Part shown: in pieces, positions 12,077-24,716 of the stretch
Layout of the letters: each line of letters begins with the position of its first letter
Position numbering within the stretch: position 1 is the first letter of the stretch
Assembly (NCBI GenBank): GCA_026419785.1
Contig: JAODTK010002998.1
Coordinates: 229,054-293,053, forward strand
DNA length: 64,000 nucleotides
Source of the DNA: Sclerodactyla briareus
Lineage: Eukaryota > Echinodermata > Holothuroidea > Dendrochirotida > Sclerodactylidae
Reading direction: 5' to 3'
Program-made: the position numbers and the translations under genes
The notes under the pieces: generated by a model
The model's database searches: none
What the model was told of the DNA's origin: nothing
The model's input: the letters and a program-made list of their open reading frames with translations, nothing else

Positions 12077-13060
12077 ATCTCAATGTTATAAGAGCCAGTA
12101 TTGTGGTGGGTTGACTAATTACAGCCAAAAAATTGCCACAATTGGGGCATCTCCCAGGGTTTTGCATAAACCATGCAAATTGATGTCTAACAAACTCACG
12201 ACGACCTCAATATCATTGGGGACCATACGTAAAACCTTCAAAGCCAGCTATTCCTCAAATGGGACTTCCCAGCAATCCCTACTTTCGATCAGAATTTTAA
12301 CAATTTCAGAGGAGGAGATGCATTTCATTGAAACAACAGAGCATAATAATTTTGTCAGAATGAAATCCTTTTTTTAGCATTAAAGCTATCCTTAATCTAT
12401 CTACGCCTCAGAGACAATCTGCTCCCCCCACCACCGCCAGTCCCCACACGTGGTTGAGTTGCTGCTTTTAACAATAATTTTCAAAATACCCTGTCATGTG
12501 GTGATATATTCAAGTGTAAGAGTGGCCAAATAAATGGAAAGGGTGCATCACCTTAATGTTAACTGTATTTTCTTTGTGCTTCCACGATTTGCACATTGAC
12601 CTCTGATCTGATTGCACTGATATCTTAGCCAATAGTAAATGCATTCTTTATCTACTAACCAAGGTATTCAAGCAATGCTCCATTGTAACTATAACTGACG
12701 TGGAGACAATCCCACTTCAATCCCTCTTGCTTGAGGATGGCTGGTTGTCATTGAAAGACCACATGTTATTTTTTTCCTCTCAGAATATATTGGGCCAGGT
12801 TCCAGAAATTTGGTTTGACTTATTTGTAATTCTCCACATCAGCAGCACAGCTAACAACAAACTAGACATCTTCTAGCAGGAACCGCCAACGTGATTCCCA
12901 GCACATTTGAGCATCAGTGGCGACTATGTCCATCCATTTGAATCAACAGAGTATCCATGAGCCTATTGTGGTGTGCGGAAAGTTTTGTCCAAAGTTTGCT
13001 ATAGGTCTAAGTGTCTCCAAGTTTGTGACAGGCCAAATTAGTAAGTAAGGTTGCAGACAA
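12077..13060. other. No gene recognised
   Basis: Low-complexity-free, AT-rich sequence without long frames, repeat structure or RNA signals that I can support. Confidence 0.4.
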
Positions 13061-13063
13061 TGG

Positions 13064-13470
13064 AAATGAAGTTGGTTCCAAGAGGTCGCGATGCTCCACA
13101 ATGTGCAAATCTAGATAAAGAATTTTGTAAAAAATCCAAAGTGGCCGCCGGGTGGGGTCCCACGGGGCGAAAAAACCAAGTGATTCCACTGATCACATGT
13201 TCCGAAACAAGCAAATGGGTAAAAAAATTCTTGAAAAAAAAAATCACACGGGTGGGTCCCAGGGTCGATAAAGTTTGGTCCCAAAACGATTCCATGTTCC
13301 GAAAAGCAAAATTTGAATAAACAAAAATTCTCACACAAAAAACATCCAAAATGGCTGGCGGGTGGGGACCATGAGGCGAAAACTGAAGTTGGTCCCCAAA
13401 CGACAGCCATGTTTCGAAACGTGCAAATCAGCGATAAAAACGTTTCGCAAAAAAATATGCACCGGCGAGA
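13064..13470 (+). repeat. Repeat family E: tandem AAAATGGCCGCCGGGTGG array
   Basis: About three to four diverged units of roughly 105-140 bp. Each unit has 'tccaaaatggccgccgggtgg', 'ggtcccatgaggcgaaaac', 'aagttggtccccaaacga', 'gccatgttccgaaac' and 'gtgcaaatcagcgataaaaa'. Units are visible at about 13,136, 13,240 and 13,347. The same family recurs at 29,040-29,350 and 42,000-42,740. The overlapping frames on both strands are shadows of these repeats. Confidence 0.7.
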
Positions 13471-13989
13471 CAAAACCGTAATCCCCATGTGGGAATATCA
13501 TTATTCATTTCTACCATACTCCTAGTTGTCTGTAGAAGATTAAACTTCACGAAGGGTTAACAAGATACCATGCCCGGTGGTCACTGCCCCTGTCTGTTCT
13601 CTTCTAATTAATTTGATCTTTCCCATCCCTAGTAACTCCCTATTGGTAAAATGTGATGTAAGGTTTACTTTCAATTCATGTTAAATAAATATGTATCAGG
13701 TTCTTCTTCTACCATTGGAAACACATCATAAAGCACATAGAAATGCTTTTAGCATATGTTGCATGATATAGTTGATGTATTATTTATATGCGAGATTTTC
13801 ACGTCTGCATGAGTCTATCTCTTCTGATTACTTGGATCTTTCCCTCCTCCCCCAATAAACCCTAGTGGTAAAGATGATGTGCGGTTACATTCATATTTAA
13901 ATGATATCCTTCAGTATCAGTTTCTTGAAAATTTGAGAAATTATCTAATGCATGAGGCTCTCTTCTAATTAACCTTTGTAACGTCATGC
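13471..13989. other. No gene recognised
   Basis: Contains a loosely repeated pair, 'tctcttctaattaatttgatctttccc' at about 13,598 (split: tctcttctaatt / tgatctttccc) and a variant at about 13,820, about 220 bp apart. No coding or RNA feature seen. Confidence 0.35.
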
Positions 13990-14420
13990 ACACATGCGAT
14001 ATCATATTGAGTGTGTTGCATGCATGTTGTTGAGACTGAAGGTGACATATTCACCCAGTTTTGGCGAAATCCGAAAATTTTGCATAAATTATGGATTAGA
14101 AGACCTAATTAGCATATTTCAGGCGAAAAGCCAATCATTCATTTCCTTTATATCCTGTACCCATGTCCCAAACGAACACTATAAGCCCCACCTACGGTTC
14201 GTTGGTAAGCTTGTCTAACAAGCTTTTAAAAAGATTACAAAAATATGCTAATAACCTTACGTTCTAGTGCTGTTGTGTTTTCAAAATTAATATCTGACCA
14301 AGGTCCAACCCCGATACTATAATACCAAATTTCATCATCAAAATCGGTCCGCACCGTTTCCATCGAAATTTTGCTAACAAGAAAGCGGGACACACACACA
14401 CACACATACACCAAGCTACG
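13990..14420 (-). repeat. Repeat family B fragment with (CA)n
   Basis: Shows 'ggcgaaatccgaaaattttgcataa', 'accaaggtccaacccc', 'ccaaatttcatcatcaaaatcgg' and 'gaaattttgctaacaagaaagcgg' (all split-length words) running into (CA)n at 14,391-14,410. This is the same order of landmarks as other family B copies, where the microsatellite forms the junction. Confidence 0.45.
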
Positions 14421-15689
14421 TTTTTTTCACTTGCCTCAAATCTAATAATTTTTATGTAACAGAGCCTATATTTTGGTGGATTTGCACATTCATCCAGTGT
14501 TCTTAAGGGCATTGCTGGCCTAAAAGTACTTGCCCTGAACTTAAGTCCACTTGCCGTAGGGCAATTGTTGGGGCCCGTAAAATTTCTTTGAAAATTATGC
14601 AAAGAAATCCCCAGTTTATGAGTAGAAGGTGATTCTTTTCATGATTATGCATGAAATGATAAATGTTCTTGTTTGGATGTCCTGGGTTTGTAGGATAATT
14701 TTTTGCTCCAAAATCTAAGATACGGTGATTTTTTACAAATTTTTTGTGTCCACAAAGGTAACGTCGGCCATGTTACACACAATACCAAAGGGATCGGCTA
14801 AAATCTCTAACGGAACTTCGTTAAGGTGAGACAAAAATGTTAGTTTTGATAACTGCTTGTGATTGAGTCATAACAGTTATTTTTTTAAACAACTGGTTTC
14901 CAGGGTATCATTGTAGCTTGATATTGCAGTTATTGAGCATGAGGCCATGTGCATTCTCCCAGCCTGGAAAGTGATTAGGCGATAGACCTCCTAAATTGAA
15001 CACCAGTTCCCCATTGCAATATCACCTTACCCTTTTATGGATGCCCATACAACATGTGGTCATCTTGAATGGTGAGGAATACAGGTGTTATAAATACGTA
15101 ATTCACCTCTGAAATTTAATGTACTAAAACATGACTGGTAATGTGAATCCATCCATTTCATGATACTGCCAGTTCCTAAAGCCATGAACTGTTATGTTAA
15201 TGCAAACTGGTTCTTGGTGGCCGCTCTTTTGGTCAACAAATGTACATTTTGCTCCTGCTCCAGAATATTATAGTGAGATGAGGAGTACTTGCAAACTGTA
15301 TGTAGACAAAATAAGTACACCAGAATCAGGTTCTGTTTGTTGCTGAAAATGAATTTTGATAGGTAATTCAGAAGGTTATTGTGACACATGCTATGACAAC
15401 AATTAACTTGAAATAGATAAATATGGTCACTTTAAAGAAAAACAATTATTTGATCATCTGTGGGGTTTTCATCATAGCTTTCTGTTGGAACCAAATGCAT
15501 ATTTTTTTCGTTTCAACTACATGTATGTTGGCTTGAGATATTTCTGATCCGAATGCTCAATCCATTTAATTTTCCATAACCCTGTCCATTCTGCAAATGT
15601 TTGCCTCTTTTGGTTTTTTTTGTCTTTTCCTCTCTTTTACTTCAATGTTCGCTCCTTTACTGATCAACAGTAAATGGGGGACCCTAACA
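14421..15689. other. No gene recognised
   Basis: AT-rich sequence. The 65-codon minus frame at 15,389-15,192 has no recognisable features. Nothing else supported. Confidence 0.4.
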
Positions 15690-16350
15690 GTCAAAGTCAA
15701 AGGTCATAAAAAGGGCAAATAACGGCAAATGTCAAATTGCTGAATGCTTCTGTTGCAGATTAGGTTTGCTAACCATGATACTTGTTCAGTGTTGTCAATG
15801 ATTGACTGGGGTAATGTCAAGAAGTTGGGTCGAAGGTCAAGCTCCACATACATACATAGGGGACCCGGGGGCCAGTTATGGGCAAAGGTAGATCCTGGGT
15901 GTATGAATTTCTGAAATAACCGAGAGCTACTCTTTAACAAGCTAGAGCTAGAGCAATTCCAGACCAGAAAGCCAAAATGCTTAGTGGTTCCTTGAACAGA
16001 TCCTGACTTTTCGTTAAGATAAGCATTGTTGACTTACCAATACTACCTTGACCTCACACCTGACCCCGAAACAGGGTTTATTTCACTTCATTATCACTAA
16101 GTTTCCTGACAATAACCATATATTGAACCTCAATGACCATATACCTGAACCCCACAGCAATGGGGTTTTCCAATGTCCTCATCATGGGAAACCCACATAC
16201 AAGTATGAGCTTGATCCATCCAATTGGGATCGAGTTATCACGAGCCGATGCTGGATACAATTTTTTCACAATTTTCGAACTTCCGTCACCTATGAGCACA
16301 AACAACAGCCAAAATCTAGAAGATATTGAAGTGGATATATCGTAGTTAGA
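15690..16350 (+). repeat. Repeat family A copy
   Basis: Ordered landmarks shared with four other copies: 'ccagaaagccaaaatgctta', 'ggttccttgaac', 'cttgacctcacacctgaccc', 'aatggggttttccaatg', 'atcatgggaaacccacata', 'caagtatgagcttgatccat', 'ccaattgggatcgagttatc'. Other copies lie at 17,880-18,500, 23,340-24,130, 24,717-25,620 and 54,600-54,780. Frames on both strands at 16,048-16,392 are shadows. Confidence 0.65.
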
Positions 16351-16359
16351 ATAGCCCAT

Positions 16360-16860
16360 ATATGGACCAACCAGTGACCATTTCGAATTCATTAGGACTG
16401 TTGGCCATGTCCACCAAAGTTTGTGGAAACGTGACTAAAATTGCCTGGATTATGCAATTAGATAAGACTATTAAACTTACAATGACTCATTCTCTAATTT
16501 TGAATATCTCAGGACCATGGTGGACAAGCAGTCAAACGTTTAATGAAAATTCGAACAACTTTGAAATATTTTTCACAAACTATGCACTTAAACATACTGA
16601 ATTACCTCCAGTGAACCTGAATCTATTGGGCTGAGAGTAAACCCATACCCACCAAGTTTCATGGGAATCTGACAAACCCTAAAATTTTGCAATGAATTAG
16701 TAATTAGATCTAATCAGTACATCTTTCTTACTGTGTCACCTGTAATCTTAGGTGCCGAACCAAATTACCTAGGCACCTACAGTTTGTGGTAATCCTGCTA
16801 CTTTGTTATCCTAAAAATAATTCACGTAAAAAAAGCTAATAACCCTGAAAAATCTAATTG
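16360..16860 (+). repeat. Repeat family B-like fragment
   Basis: Carries repeated 'ccaccaagtttcatggga / atctgacaaa / attttgcaatgaatta' phrases, a phrase set shared with 50,100-50,560 and 33,230-33,800. The phrase recurs within this copy at about 16,405, 16,650 and 16,780, so it is internally repetitive. Confidence 0.45.
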
Positions 16861-17879
16861 ATCTTCGTTCTCCCGGCCTCCCCTCTCCTCCCAACTTCCA
16901 ATACTACAACCAAAAGTTCATTCAATCAATCAGTCTTTTACTGTTACATGGAAATCCTGTCAATGAGAGAGTGTGACAGACATACAAAGCTACCACCACG
17001 TCTCTCTCTGAACTTTGTACAGACAGAATAAAAGACAGTGAGTAGCAGTCCAGAGGGCAAGGTATCATGTCCCAGCACCTGGACGTATTGGAAGGAACAT
17101 CTTCGTTCACAGGCCAATGATTTTGTCTTTGCATCATACTGTACTTCACTTGGGTGCATGTGACATTTCATATGCAGCAACCTCCTACATTCAATTGAAC
17201 CCATACTTTGTGCCCATTACGGGTTGTCTTGTGGGTCCATGGCGAGTGAAACAAATGTTGGCAGAGGACCCCCTCATACTCTGTCCTCTTCCTCATTCAC
17301 ATCATACTGGTATTCAGAAATCACTTGACTGTTTATTCTATCCTGGGGTATCTGGCCATTTTCAACCATTATGACCGTCTAGGCTACAGTAAGGCTGTCT
17401 GGTGGGCCTCTTGGAGCCAATGATTTGGTCTTGCCATTTGTCATTCTTTGTTAGGGCGAACATAACTTCATACTGCACTATTCCGTGTGGTACCTCCTCT
17501 GTCTGTTTGATCCAGAGCATTTTGGGGGCCTGTCAGGAGCATGTCTGGTGGGCCCAATGCAGCTGACAGTTTGTCTGGCACTGTCCACCCCACTCTATGT
17601 AGACTGTATATATTCTCCTCAGATTGGTTTGAACTGGTACCTAGAATGTTTACCTAAGAGCATTTTGTGGCCCTCTTACACAGGCCCCAGGGTCCACATG
17701 CGGCTGATAGACCCCCCGGCAGACGTACGTATTGGCACATGTCATGTACCTCCCAATACTATCCAGTGCTCAGACCTTGTACCCCCCCCATTCTTCATCA
17801 AGACCCGTCTTGCACTGCCAGTCTATAAACTGAAAACAAATGGGTTCTTGCCTCGTACTCTCCATAAGAGAGCTGCATG
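16861..17879. other. No gene; weakly repetitive TGTCTGGTGGG block
   Basis: The words 'gtctggtggg', 'catactgcact' and 'gaccccctcatact' recur loosely (about 17,228, 17,396, 17,540). This suggests an old tandem array. The 131-codon plus frame at 17,485-17,880 lies across it and has no recognisable domain. Confidence 0.35.
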
Positions 17880-18500
17880 ACAAACTTGAGCTTGATCCAA
17901 CCATGCATTCTGGTTTCCACCTTTGGCCGCTGTCGAACTTAATGACCCCTGACCTGACCCAAAACAATGGGGGTCATAAACTCAATCATGGGGTACACAC
18001 ATATCCAGAATGAGCTTCATCCATCCAGGTGGGATCAAGCTTCCGTGTTCACTTGTCAAAATATTGATTTCTCTCCAAATTTCTATTTTTCACCAAAAAT
18101 AACTCCTGATCCACACCATAATCAAGTTTTTTTACTCCCTCAAGAACCACACACCAAATTTTAGCTGGATTGGACCAAGCCTTTCTGACATATTGTGTTA
18201 ATAAGGATTTCATACTTTGATCTCTGGTGACCTAAGATGACCTCCACTGACCCAAAAAACAATAGGGGTTATGTACCCATTATGGGGAACACACACACCA
18301 AGGATGAGCATCATCAACCATACCTGATCAAATTACCGTGTTTACAAGCCAGGCATCACACACACACGGAATACATACTCTCATGTCTGTTAGATCATCA
18401 TGATACTTGGTCAATGTTATCAATGATCAATGGTACGTACGTATTGGGGGAACAAGGAATGCTGAAACAGCCAAAGGTCATGAAGAGGGAAAAATAACTA
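17880..18500 (+). repeat. Repeat family A copy
   Basis: Contains 'gacctgacccaaaacaatgg', 'catggggtacacacatatcc', 'agaatgagcttcatccatcc' and 'aggtgggatcaagcttccg', then a second internal repeat beginning about 18,225, and a short (CA)n at 18,357-18,368. Ends with 'ccaaaggtcatgaagaggg', as the neighbouring copy at 15.7 kb begins. Confidence 0.65.
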
Positions 18501-20329
18501 CTGTGTGGAAATCTCTTTCAAAACATTAGAATTTGCCAAAATGTCAATTTTTTCCATTCAGTCATGCTACACATTAGTGGTTGCATCATGTAACAATTAC
18601 CACAGTTCGACAATGTCCGTGACCTAGTTTTCAATCAATAATTCCCTGGGCCTGTAGTTCATGCTAGGCAGGATTATTAATCAACCGTAATTAATGAAAA
18701 CCAAAATAACTCTCTGCTCATTTGGAAAGGCGGAGGCGGATTTAATCGCCTAAGCTAGGCCGACCATCACGCTAACTACATCTCAACATTAGGATAGCAA
18801 TATTGGAACATGTGACATTTTGGTGATCAATTTCGGCCTAGAAAAGAGCGGTAATACGATATCCTTTAGAATATTCCATGTGAAGTGAATATTCCATGTG
18901 ATAATGCGAATAAAATACTTATAATCCAGGTATTAGGTCCAGGCATCGTAAACGATAACGAAGCGAAGTCTAAACAAAAGAAGAGACTTGCTCTCTATGC
19001 AACGGGCGAAATAAGGATGGTGTCCCTATGATTGTCAATTATGCATGGAGTTGGGGGCGGTTTGTAAAAACAGCCCAATAAAGTGGATTTACTAGGGGCA
19101 ACTGCTATTAGATGAGCTTAAGAAGGTGAGTATGGTCGCTAGATAATACCCAAACGAGTAAGTTTTGGGGAATTTACATGCATTTTTTTTTGGTAGCATA
19201 CTATTACTAGATCCTGATCTAAGGTTCAGTTATACAGTTCACAGAGTGCACATTGCTTATAGATAGTTTGAATTACAAACTATTGCCTTCCGGGGTGATT
19301 AGATTATTTGAGCAACTGCACGAATGCCAGATGGATTTAATGAATTGAGAGTAACTGGAAATTTATTCTCAAAAATAACATGGGCACGGCACAGCACAGC
19401 TGAACCTAATTGAAACATTGAATGATTTGCACTACTGCCCACAGTGTGTGAAGTTTTACTCTAGTACTAATCAACAGGCACAGAGTGACATATTTAACAT
19501 GTTTGATGTGAGAGACTGAAGTTTTAGTACCTGGTATTTGCCTCAGGGTGTAATATTTTTCTTGATGACATTCACATGAAGATGCATCCCCCCCCCAAAG
19601 AAAAAGAAAAAAGAAATAACATAATCAAGGGCAAAAGGGATGGAACATACATGGTAGACAGACAGGACGAAACAAGTTCTGGATTAGAGGATACAAGGAG
19701 CCCAACATTGAAAGGAGTTGCAAAGTGTCCCATCTTTTTCCTGGTGAAGATTGGGTTGACTTAAATACTTTGTTTTTTTTTTCTGATGTGCTCTTACTCA
19801 TGTTGAGAGACAGCATCCAACTTGATAAATACCCTGATGACACCTTTATATGATGTAGTGTTCTCAAAATTCACAACACTATAGGCATGTAACAAGGGGG
19901 CATGGGTGTGGCCTGTTTGGGTGAGAATTGAAGCCTCATTTAATTATACTATATTACCGCCCGGTTGATGAGGTGAGAAAATGACTCAAAAGTACTCACC
20001 GGGCAAACAATTGTACAAAGATGCACAACAACACGGGGCTGAACCCTATAGGTTTTATGGTCACCTTTGTTATCTTAAGGAAGATGTAAAGCCTGCCTCA
20101 CATGGAGTTTGAGGCTGCAATGCCTGGAACACTTGCAATCAGACACTGCATGCAGAGACTTGTGAACACCTGCCAATACTTGCCAGCAGGGTTTGAGAAT
20201 TGAGAATTGTTTGAAACCTGATGGTGCCTACATGTGAAATGGTGGCATTTGGAAAGGATTTTGATTTCCATGTGATACCTTTGTTTTTTCCTTTTGGATC
20301 ACTGAATTTTCCTAGGATCTTTTTTTGTT
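18501..20329. other. No gene recognised
   Basis: AT-rich sequence. A direct repeat 'gaatattccatgtga' occurs twice at about 18,870-18,900. Frames at 19,576-19,867 are short with no features. Confidence 0.4.
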
Positions 20330-21290
20330 TCGCCTAAATTAAATTCAGGAGGAGACTTAGTGGTCACTATGGCATGTGTGTGTGCGTGTACGTGTGTGTG
20401 TGTGTACGTGCGTGTGTATGTGTGTGGTTCACACTTTTCTCGTTAGCAGGGTATCTTTCTACGGTACGAAAACAAATTCTCAGGGTAGTCATCTGGGTTG
20501 GGTGAACACAATCTGATTAGATTTTGGGGACAAAAGTCACTAATTAAGTAAGGTAATTAGCCTATTCTATAGATTTTTAACTGTTTGGCTTTTTAGCGAG
20601 ATTACGGATGAACCTAGGTGCTATGGTTGACTTGGTTTGGCACATAGACTTGGGATATCAGTAGATGGAATGATTAGATTTTCAGCGTAAAAATGGTATA
20701 AGCACATGTATGCGAATTTCAAACTTTGTCGGATTTTTCACGACAAGTGGTGAATATGCTCTACCTTCAGTCCCAAAACTTTTTAACAAAGATTGGGTCA
20801 ATGGAGGTCATCCAATGTACCTAATTTGCATAATTTATGTAAAATCTTCAAGTTGCTTGGATTTGCATGAACCTGTTGGGTATGGTTACCTTATTCCAAT
20901 TTTTTTTATCATGGATTCAGGGTACTGGAGGTCATTCAACGGGTCTAATTTGCATTAATTATGCAAATTTACATTTATAATTTTAAATTTTAAATTTGCA
21001 GGATTTTACGTGAACCTCGTTATTGTCCCTAATTTGCCATATTAAGGCAATTTCAGTCACATTTTCATTAAACTTTTACTCCTTTAGTAGACATGGTCAA
21101 TTTCAGTCCTTTCTTATTTGAAATTGGTCACTGATTAGTAGGCTGTTTCTGTTAAATGCTAATACTGAATCTTTAAGCGACATATGGAATGTCTTGTGAA
21201 TGTTTGCATGGACTGAGGAAGTAAACACGGATCGCGCAACCAGGCGAGACACTGGGGGCGATCGCCTTGTTCTATTAGGGTAAGAGATTT
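20330..21290 (+). repeat. Repeat family B, most complete copy
   Basis: Begins 'gtttcgcctaaattaaattc', then 'aggaggagacttagtggtc', a (TG)n-rich microsatellite at 20,376-20,425, 'ggttcacacttttctcgtta', 'gcagggtatctttctacgg', 'gttgggtgaacacaatctg', and ends near 'ctgggggcgatcgccttgt'. The copy split around 47.5/49.0-49.6 kb has the same 5' flank, microsatellite and 3' body. No protein is encoded, so it is probably non-autonomous. Confidence 0.65.
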
Positions 21291-21690
21291 TGTGCCGGCT
21301 GAAAGGCCGAAAGTTGACCTTGAGTTCCCGGCGGAAATTCTGAGAGCCGGGTAGCACCGCTCGGTACTGCCCGGAGTGGGGACAACCCTGTATTAGTTTT
21401 AGATGCACACTAGAGAAAAACACAGCGAAGAAATATATTGTTCCTTGGGCAATGCAAGAATGTCTGATAAGAGAAGTCCACTAAAATACTGAATGCACAG
21501 GCACATAATAGAATGTACATATACAAGAGAGCTAAATTCCAGCAGTGAAGGAGGGTGTTACCACGACCATTGGGTAATGCCAATCTTTGCTTGCATTCTT
21601 TCTGGGGAGCTGCTTCTTATTTGGAAAGTTGCAGAAGAATCAGCAAAATATAACTAGGAAACTAATAAGCTTGAGTTTTCTGGAATTTTA
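21291..21690. other. No gene recognised
   Basis: The minus frame at 21,423-21,103 overlaps the end of family B and this interval; it is not conserved between the two B copies and is not supported as a gene. Confidence 0.35.
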
Positions 21691-21699
21691 TTCTCTCAT

Positions 21700-22815
21700 C
21701 AACGACCATCAGTATGGTTCTTGACATGGCCAGTCTACTGGGAACATTCTATCTTTAATCAATGAGCTTCAGCCATTGACAATCTTTCAGCGAAAATAGG
21801 TTTATTGCCCTTGCTATTACCAGAGCCCTTGATGTGTATGGCATGCTGAACTTCTTGCCAGACTTCCTGCATTTGGTTTCTGCTCTGAACTCATCTCTTG
21901 GACCACCAGCATTCTATCTCTGTTTGGGAAGAGGATGCACTCTCCTGAGACTGAGCTGGTGCTCCACAAGGTGTGTTTTCTCACCCACACTTCTTATCTT
22001 TATTATTGACTTTCTTAGCTCCACTATAGTTTTCATTCCTTTGCAGATGACCCTACCCTTCCATTCACTCACTTATCTCACCTCAGAAACGATGTGAGTT
22101 GGCTTTTGACTGTGTTCAGTTGAAACAAGATTTGGACTGTATTTGGACTGGGGCAACTGCTAATTTTGGTTACTTTTTAACTAATCTAAGACTCAGGATC
22201 TACGTATTTGACTCTGATGCTCCTGTTCTTTCCATGGCCGACCAGATGTCTCCTGCGTCTGCTTCTCTTACCATCCTGGTATGGAATCCACTGAAATTCT
22301 TTGTGAACTATCGCCACCAATGCTTTGAGATAGTTGGTATTTGTATTTCGAACCAGAAAGTACTTTACCCCGCATCAGCTACTTCTGATTCACCAGGCAC
22401 AAATTTGGTCCCTCACTTTGCCCATCTTTCATGTCCTTGTTCGTAGTCAGACGGAGGCCTTCCATCTATTAATGATACCTATGCACGCCTTCTCAGCCCT
22501 TGTCCATCATAGACCTGTATCCTCTCTTCGTCTCCTCGACCCATACTTTTTATAGCCAATGCTCCATCTAACTTTAGGGGCTGTTCCTCCCTTGTACAAA
22601 GTTACTCAACCTAATCAATCCTCTTATTCTTGCCTTCCTTTTTGGTTGTGCCTCCTCGTCAATAGCAGCTCTAAGCTGTTCCTCTCTTTGTCCGCCACAA
22701 AATTCGTGTGTCTGCAATCTGCTCCCCCCAGGATGTGTTCCCGTCTACTTTTGATCCGCAGCTTCTCGAAAGTAACCTTCCTTCGTCCTCTTGTGCATGG
22801 GGGTCTTCTCTAATA
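21700..22815 (+). pseudogene. Decayed non-LTR retrotransposon (reverse transcriptase to C-terminus)
   Basis: Landmarks of a LINE reverse transcriptase appear in order across shifting frames. They are 'LPAFGFCSELISW' (about 21,862-21,902), 'GAPQGVFSPTL' (about 21,955-21,990), catalytic 'FADD' at 22,040-22,051, a 'RKYFTPHQLLLIHQAQI' thumb block (about 22,353-22,403), 'VSSLRLLDPYF' (about 22,522-22,555), and a C-terminal 'DVFPSTFDPQLLESNL' (about 22,730-22,778). Only 3' two-thirds of an RT protein remain. The style fits the CR1/Jockey assemblage and is distinct from the LINEs at 5, 26 and 31 kb. Multiple frameshifts and stops make it a pseudogene. No endonuclease was found upstream. Confidence 0.85.
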
Positions 22816-23339
22816 GATTGAGGGGCAATTAAGGGCTCGCCCTTCCTCATGTCATTTTCATTTAAGAAAATATAAGTATCAAAAATACACACAAAGCTTC
22901 ATGTCATAAATAACACCCTCTAAGATATGAAGTTTATCCAGGAAACATGTTTTATTAAGGCTACTTAGAGTTTTCCAATGCCCAGCCTTTTGGGTTTTCT
23001 GGTTGAAGTTGTCCAATAGCACTCACCTGCATTGTGTGGTAGTGTGCACATAAGGACAGGAGTCTCCGTTCTTGCAGGCTGGCCCAGTATTTACCAAACA
23101 AAAATCGTTGGTCGGACTTCGCGCTGTACTACCTCCTGTTGACCCCTTCAGCAGCATACCCTCTTATTAAGAATAACAAAGAGGGGCTACAAGTTAGGTC
23201 GGGTGGTTTCAACTTTATCTTCATGACCGGCAGTTTGAGAGTCACCAAAGACGTATTGAAGCAGATACATCGAAGTAGTACCCTAGACCGGAGCCAGCAA
23301 TCCTTAGTGAATCCTGATTGAAACCTGCCTAATCAAGCA
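22816..23339. other. No gene recognised
   Basis: Unique-looking sequence between the LINE and the next family A repeat; a 60-codon frame at 23,139-23,321 is featureless. Confidence 0.35.
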
Positions 23340-24130
23340 GAAGCATTGGCACTTATCATGTGTACACGATTTACATACTTTGATTCAGAGCTGGCCCAGA
23401 AAAATAGGTACATGTTTACTCTTCTTATGGGAATCAACATAGCTTATCCATTCATGTGTATTTCAATTTGTTTCACAATGTTCACTAAAAGGACACCTCA
23501 ATCTCCACCAAAAACAATCAAGGTTCTTGCAGGGCTGGCCATAAGAAGGTGTACACTGAACTTAGACCGAGTATTCTGGACTAATTGTGTTCACACCGGT
23601 TTCCAATCCATTGACCACTGTTGGCCTCTCACCTAACCACAAAACTATAGGGTTTATGTACTTCAATATGGGGGAACCCACATAGCAAATATGAAGCTCC
23701 TCCATCCAGGTGGGCCGAGTGACCATGATCACAAGAAAAACTAGCCCAGTCTATGCAATTTTTCACCAAATTTCACAAAATGACCACAATCTATTCCAAA
23801 AACAATGATTTCTTGGTAATGGGTTCTGAGATACTACCCATAAGAAAGTTGCAAAAAATACTAAATGTCAGCATGCTGGACCAGCATTGGACTTATCGTG
23901 TTCACAAGGTTTTTCATACTTTGACCCTATGTTGATCTCAGATGAACCCTTGTGACCTTGTCCCACAACAATAGGTTCAATCATGGGGACTCACATGCCA
24001 ACAAGTATGAGCTTGATACGATCAGGTTGGAGCAGTTATCTTGTTTCCAATCCAACTTGGCCAAAATATCAATTTTCCTTGCATAGGCCCACTCCACACG
24101 AAAACATTAACAATAGGGTTCTTGTTTCCC
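23340..24130 (+). repeat. Repeat family A copy
   Basis: At least two internal ~270 bp sub-repeats: 'aaaactatagggtttatgta / atatgggggaacccacata / tatgaagctcctccatccagg' at about 23,640 and 'aacaataggttcaatcatgg / ggactcacatgccaac / agtatgagcttgat' at about 23,970. A C run closes it at 24,129-24,138. It lies about 100 bp beyond the stop of the host-gene terminal exon. Confidence 0.65.
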
Positions 24131-24231
24131 CCCCCCCCCATAAGGACATCTGCCATACCATTTTTTTTTTTCATTGTTTGACTTGAATGTATGGTAATGA
24201 GGGGGGGCATTATATTGGAGAGGGACATTAC

Positions 24232-24675
24232 TCAGAGATTATAAGGTAATTGGGCAGCCTCACCATCATCATCAGAGTCTTGCATCGATATCATTAATGG
24301 TTCCACCTTTGGTGCTGCTGGGTATGGTGAAGCCTGGTGCTGGCCAGAGGGATACACCATGTATGGCTCCTGGACAACAAGGCTGTCCTCTCATCCCCTT
24401 CTTCCATCTCAGTCTCTGCTTCCTGAACCAGCGGTTCTGGTATGTCTACGTCTGAGGAAAACAAATGTTCTTTCCACCTCCGGAGAGATGCCTGACGAGG
24501 TTGCTTCACGACAAACACTTCATCAGAGGGCGGCTGAGGCTGGTGCTGGACAAAGCCTCTCTTGACAGTTTTCTTCTGGTTTTTCCGCCTCTGGTTCGCA
24601 GATAATTTCAGGTGTTTCTTGGCACCTTCTAGCGTAACCACAAATCGAGGGTGAGAACTACTGGCTGGCAAGATG
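24232..24675 (-). CDS. Terminal exon of an uncharacterised acidic/basic nuclear-type protein gene
   Basis: The exon opens after a strong acceptor, a 13-base pyrimidine run followed by AG (plus-strand 24,676-24,677). It starts with the last base of a codon, matching the two-base overhang left by the exon at 34,565-34,658. It reads ILPASSSHPRFVV, then a Lys/Arg-rich block (NQRRKNQKKTVKRG) resembling a nuclear localisation signal, then a Gln/Pro stretch and an acidic patch (AETEMEEGDE). Near 24,385-24,395 the frame breaks. The original frame would end at 24,294, but a two-base shift restores a protein-like tail containing QEPYMVYPSGQ, YPAAPKVEP and an acidic DSDDDGE motif, ending at a stop at 24,234-24,232. 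The break is either an assembly indel or a real mutation. I do not recognise the family; the composition suggests a nuclear regulator. Confidence 0.65.
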
Positions 24676-24716
24676 CTAAAAAAAAAAAAAGAAACATTAC
24701 ATAAGCAGAAAGCCAA

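Noticed and set aside
16048-16392. Overlapping frames on both strands of 70-104 codons
   Set aside because: They lie within repeat family A and are not maintained in its other copies.
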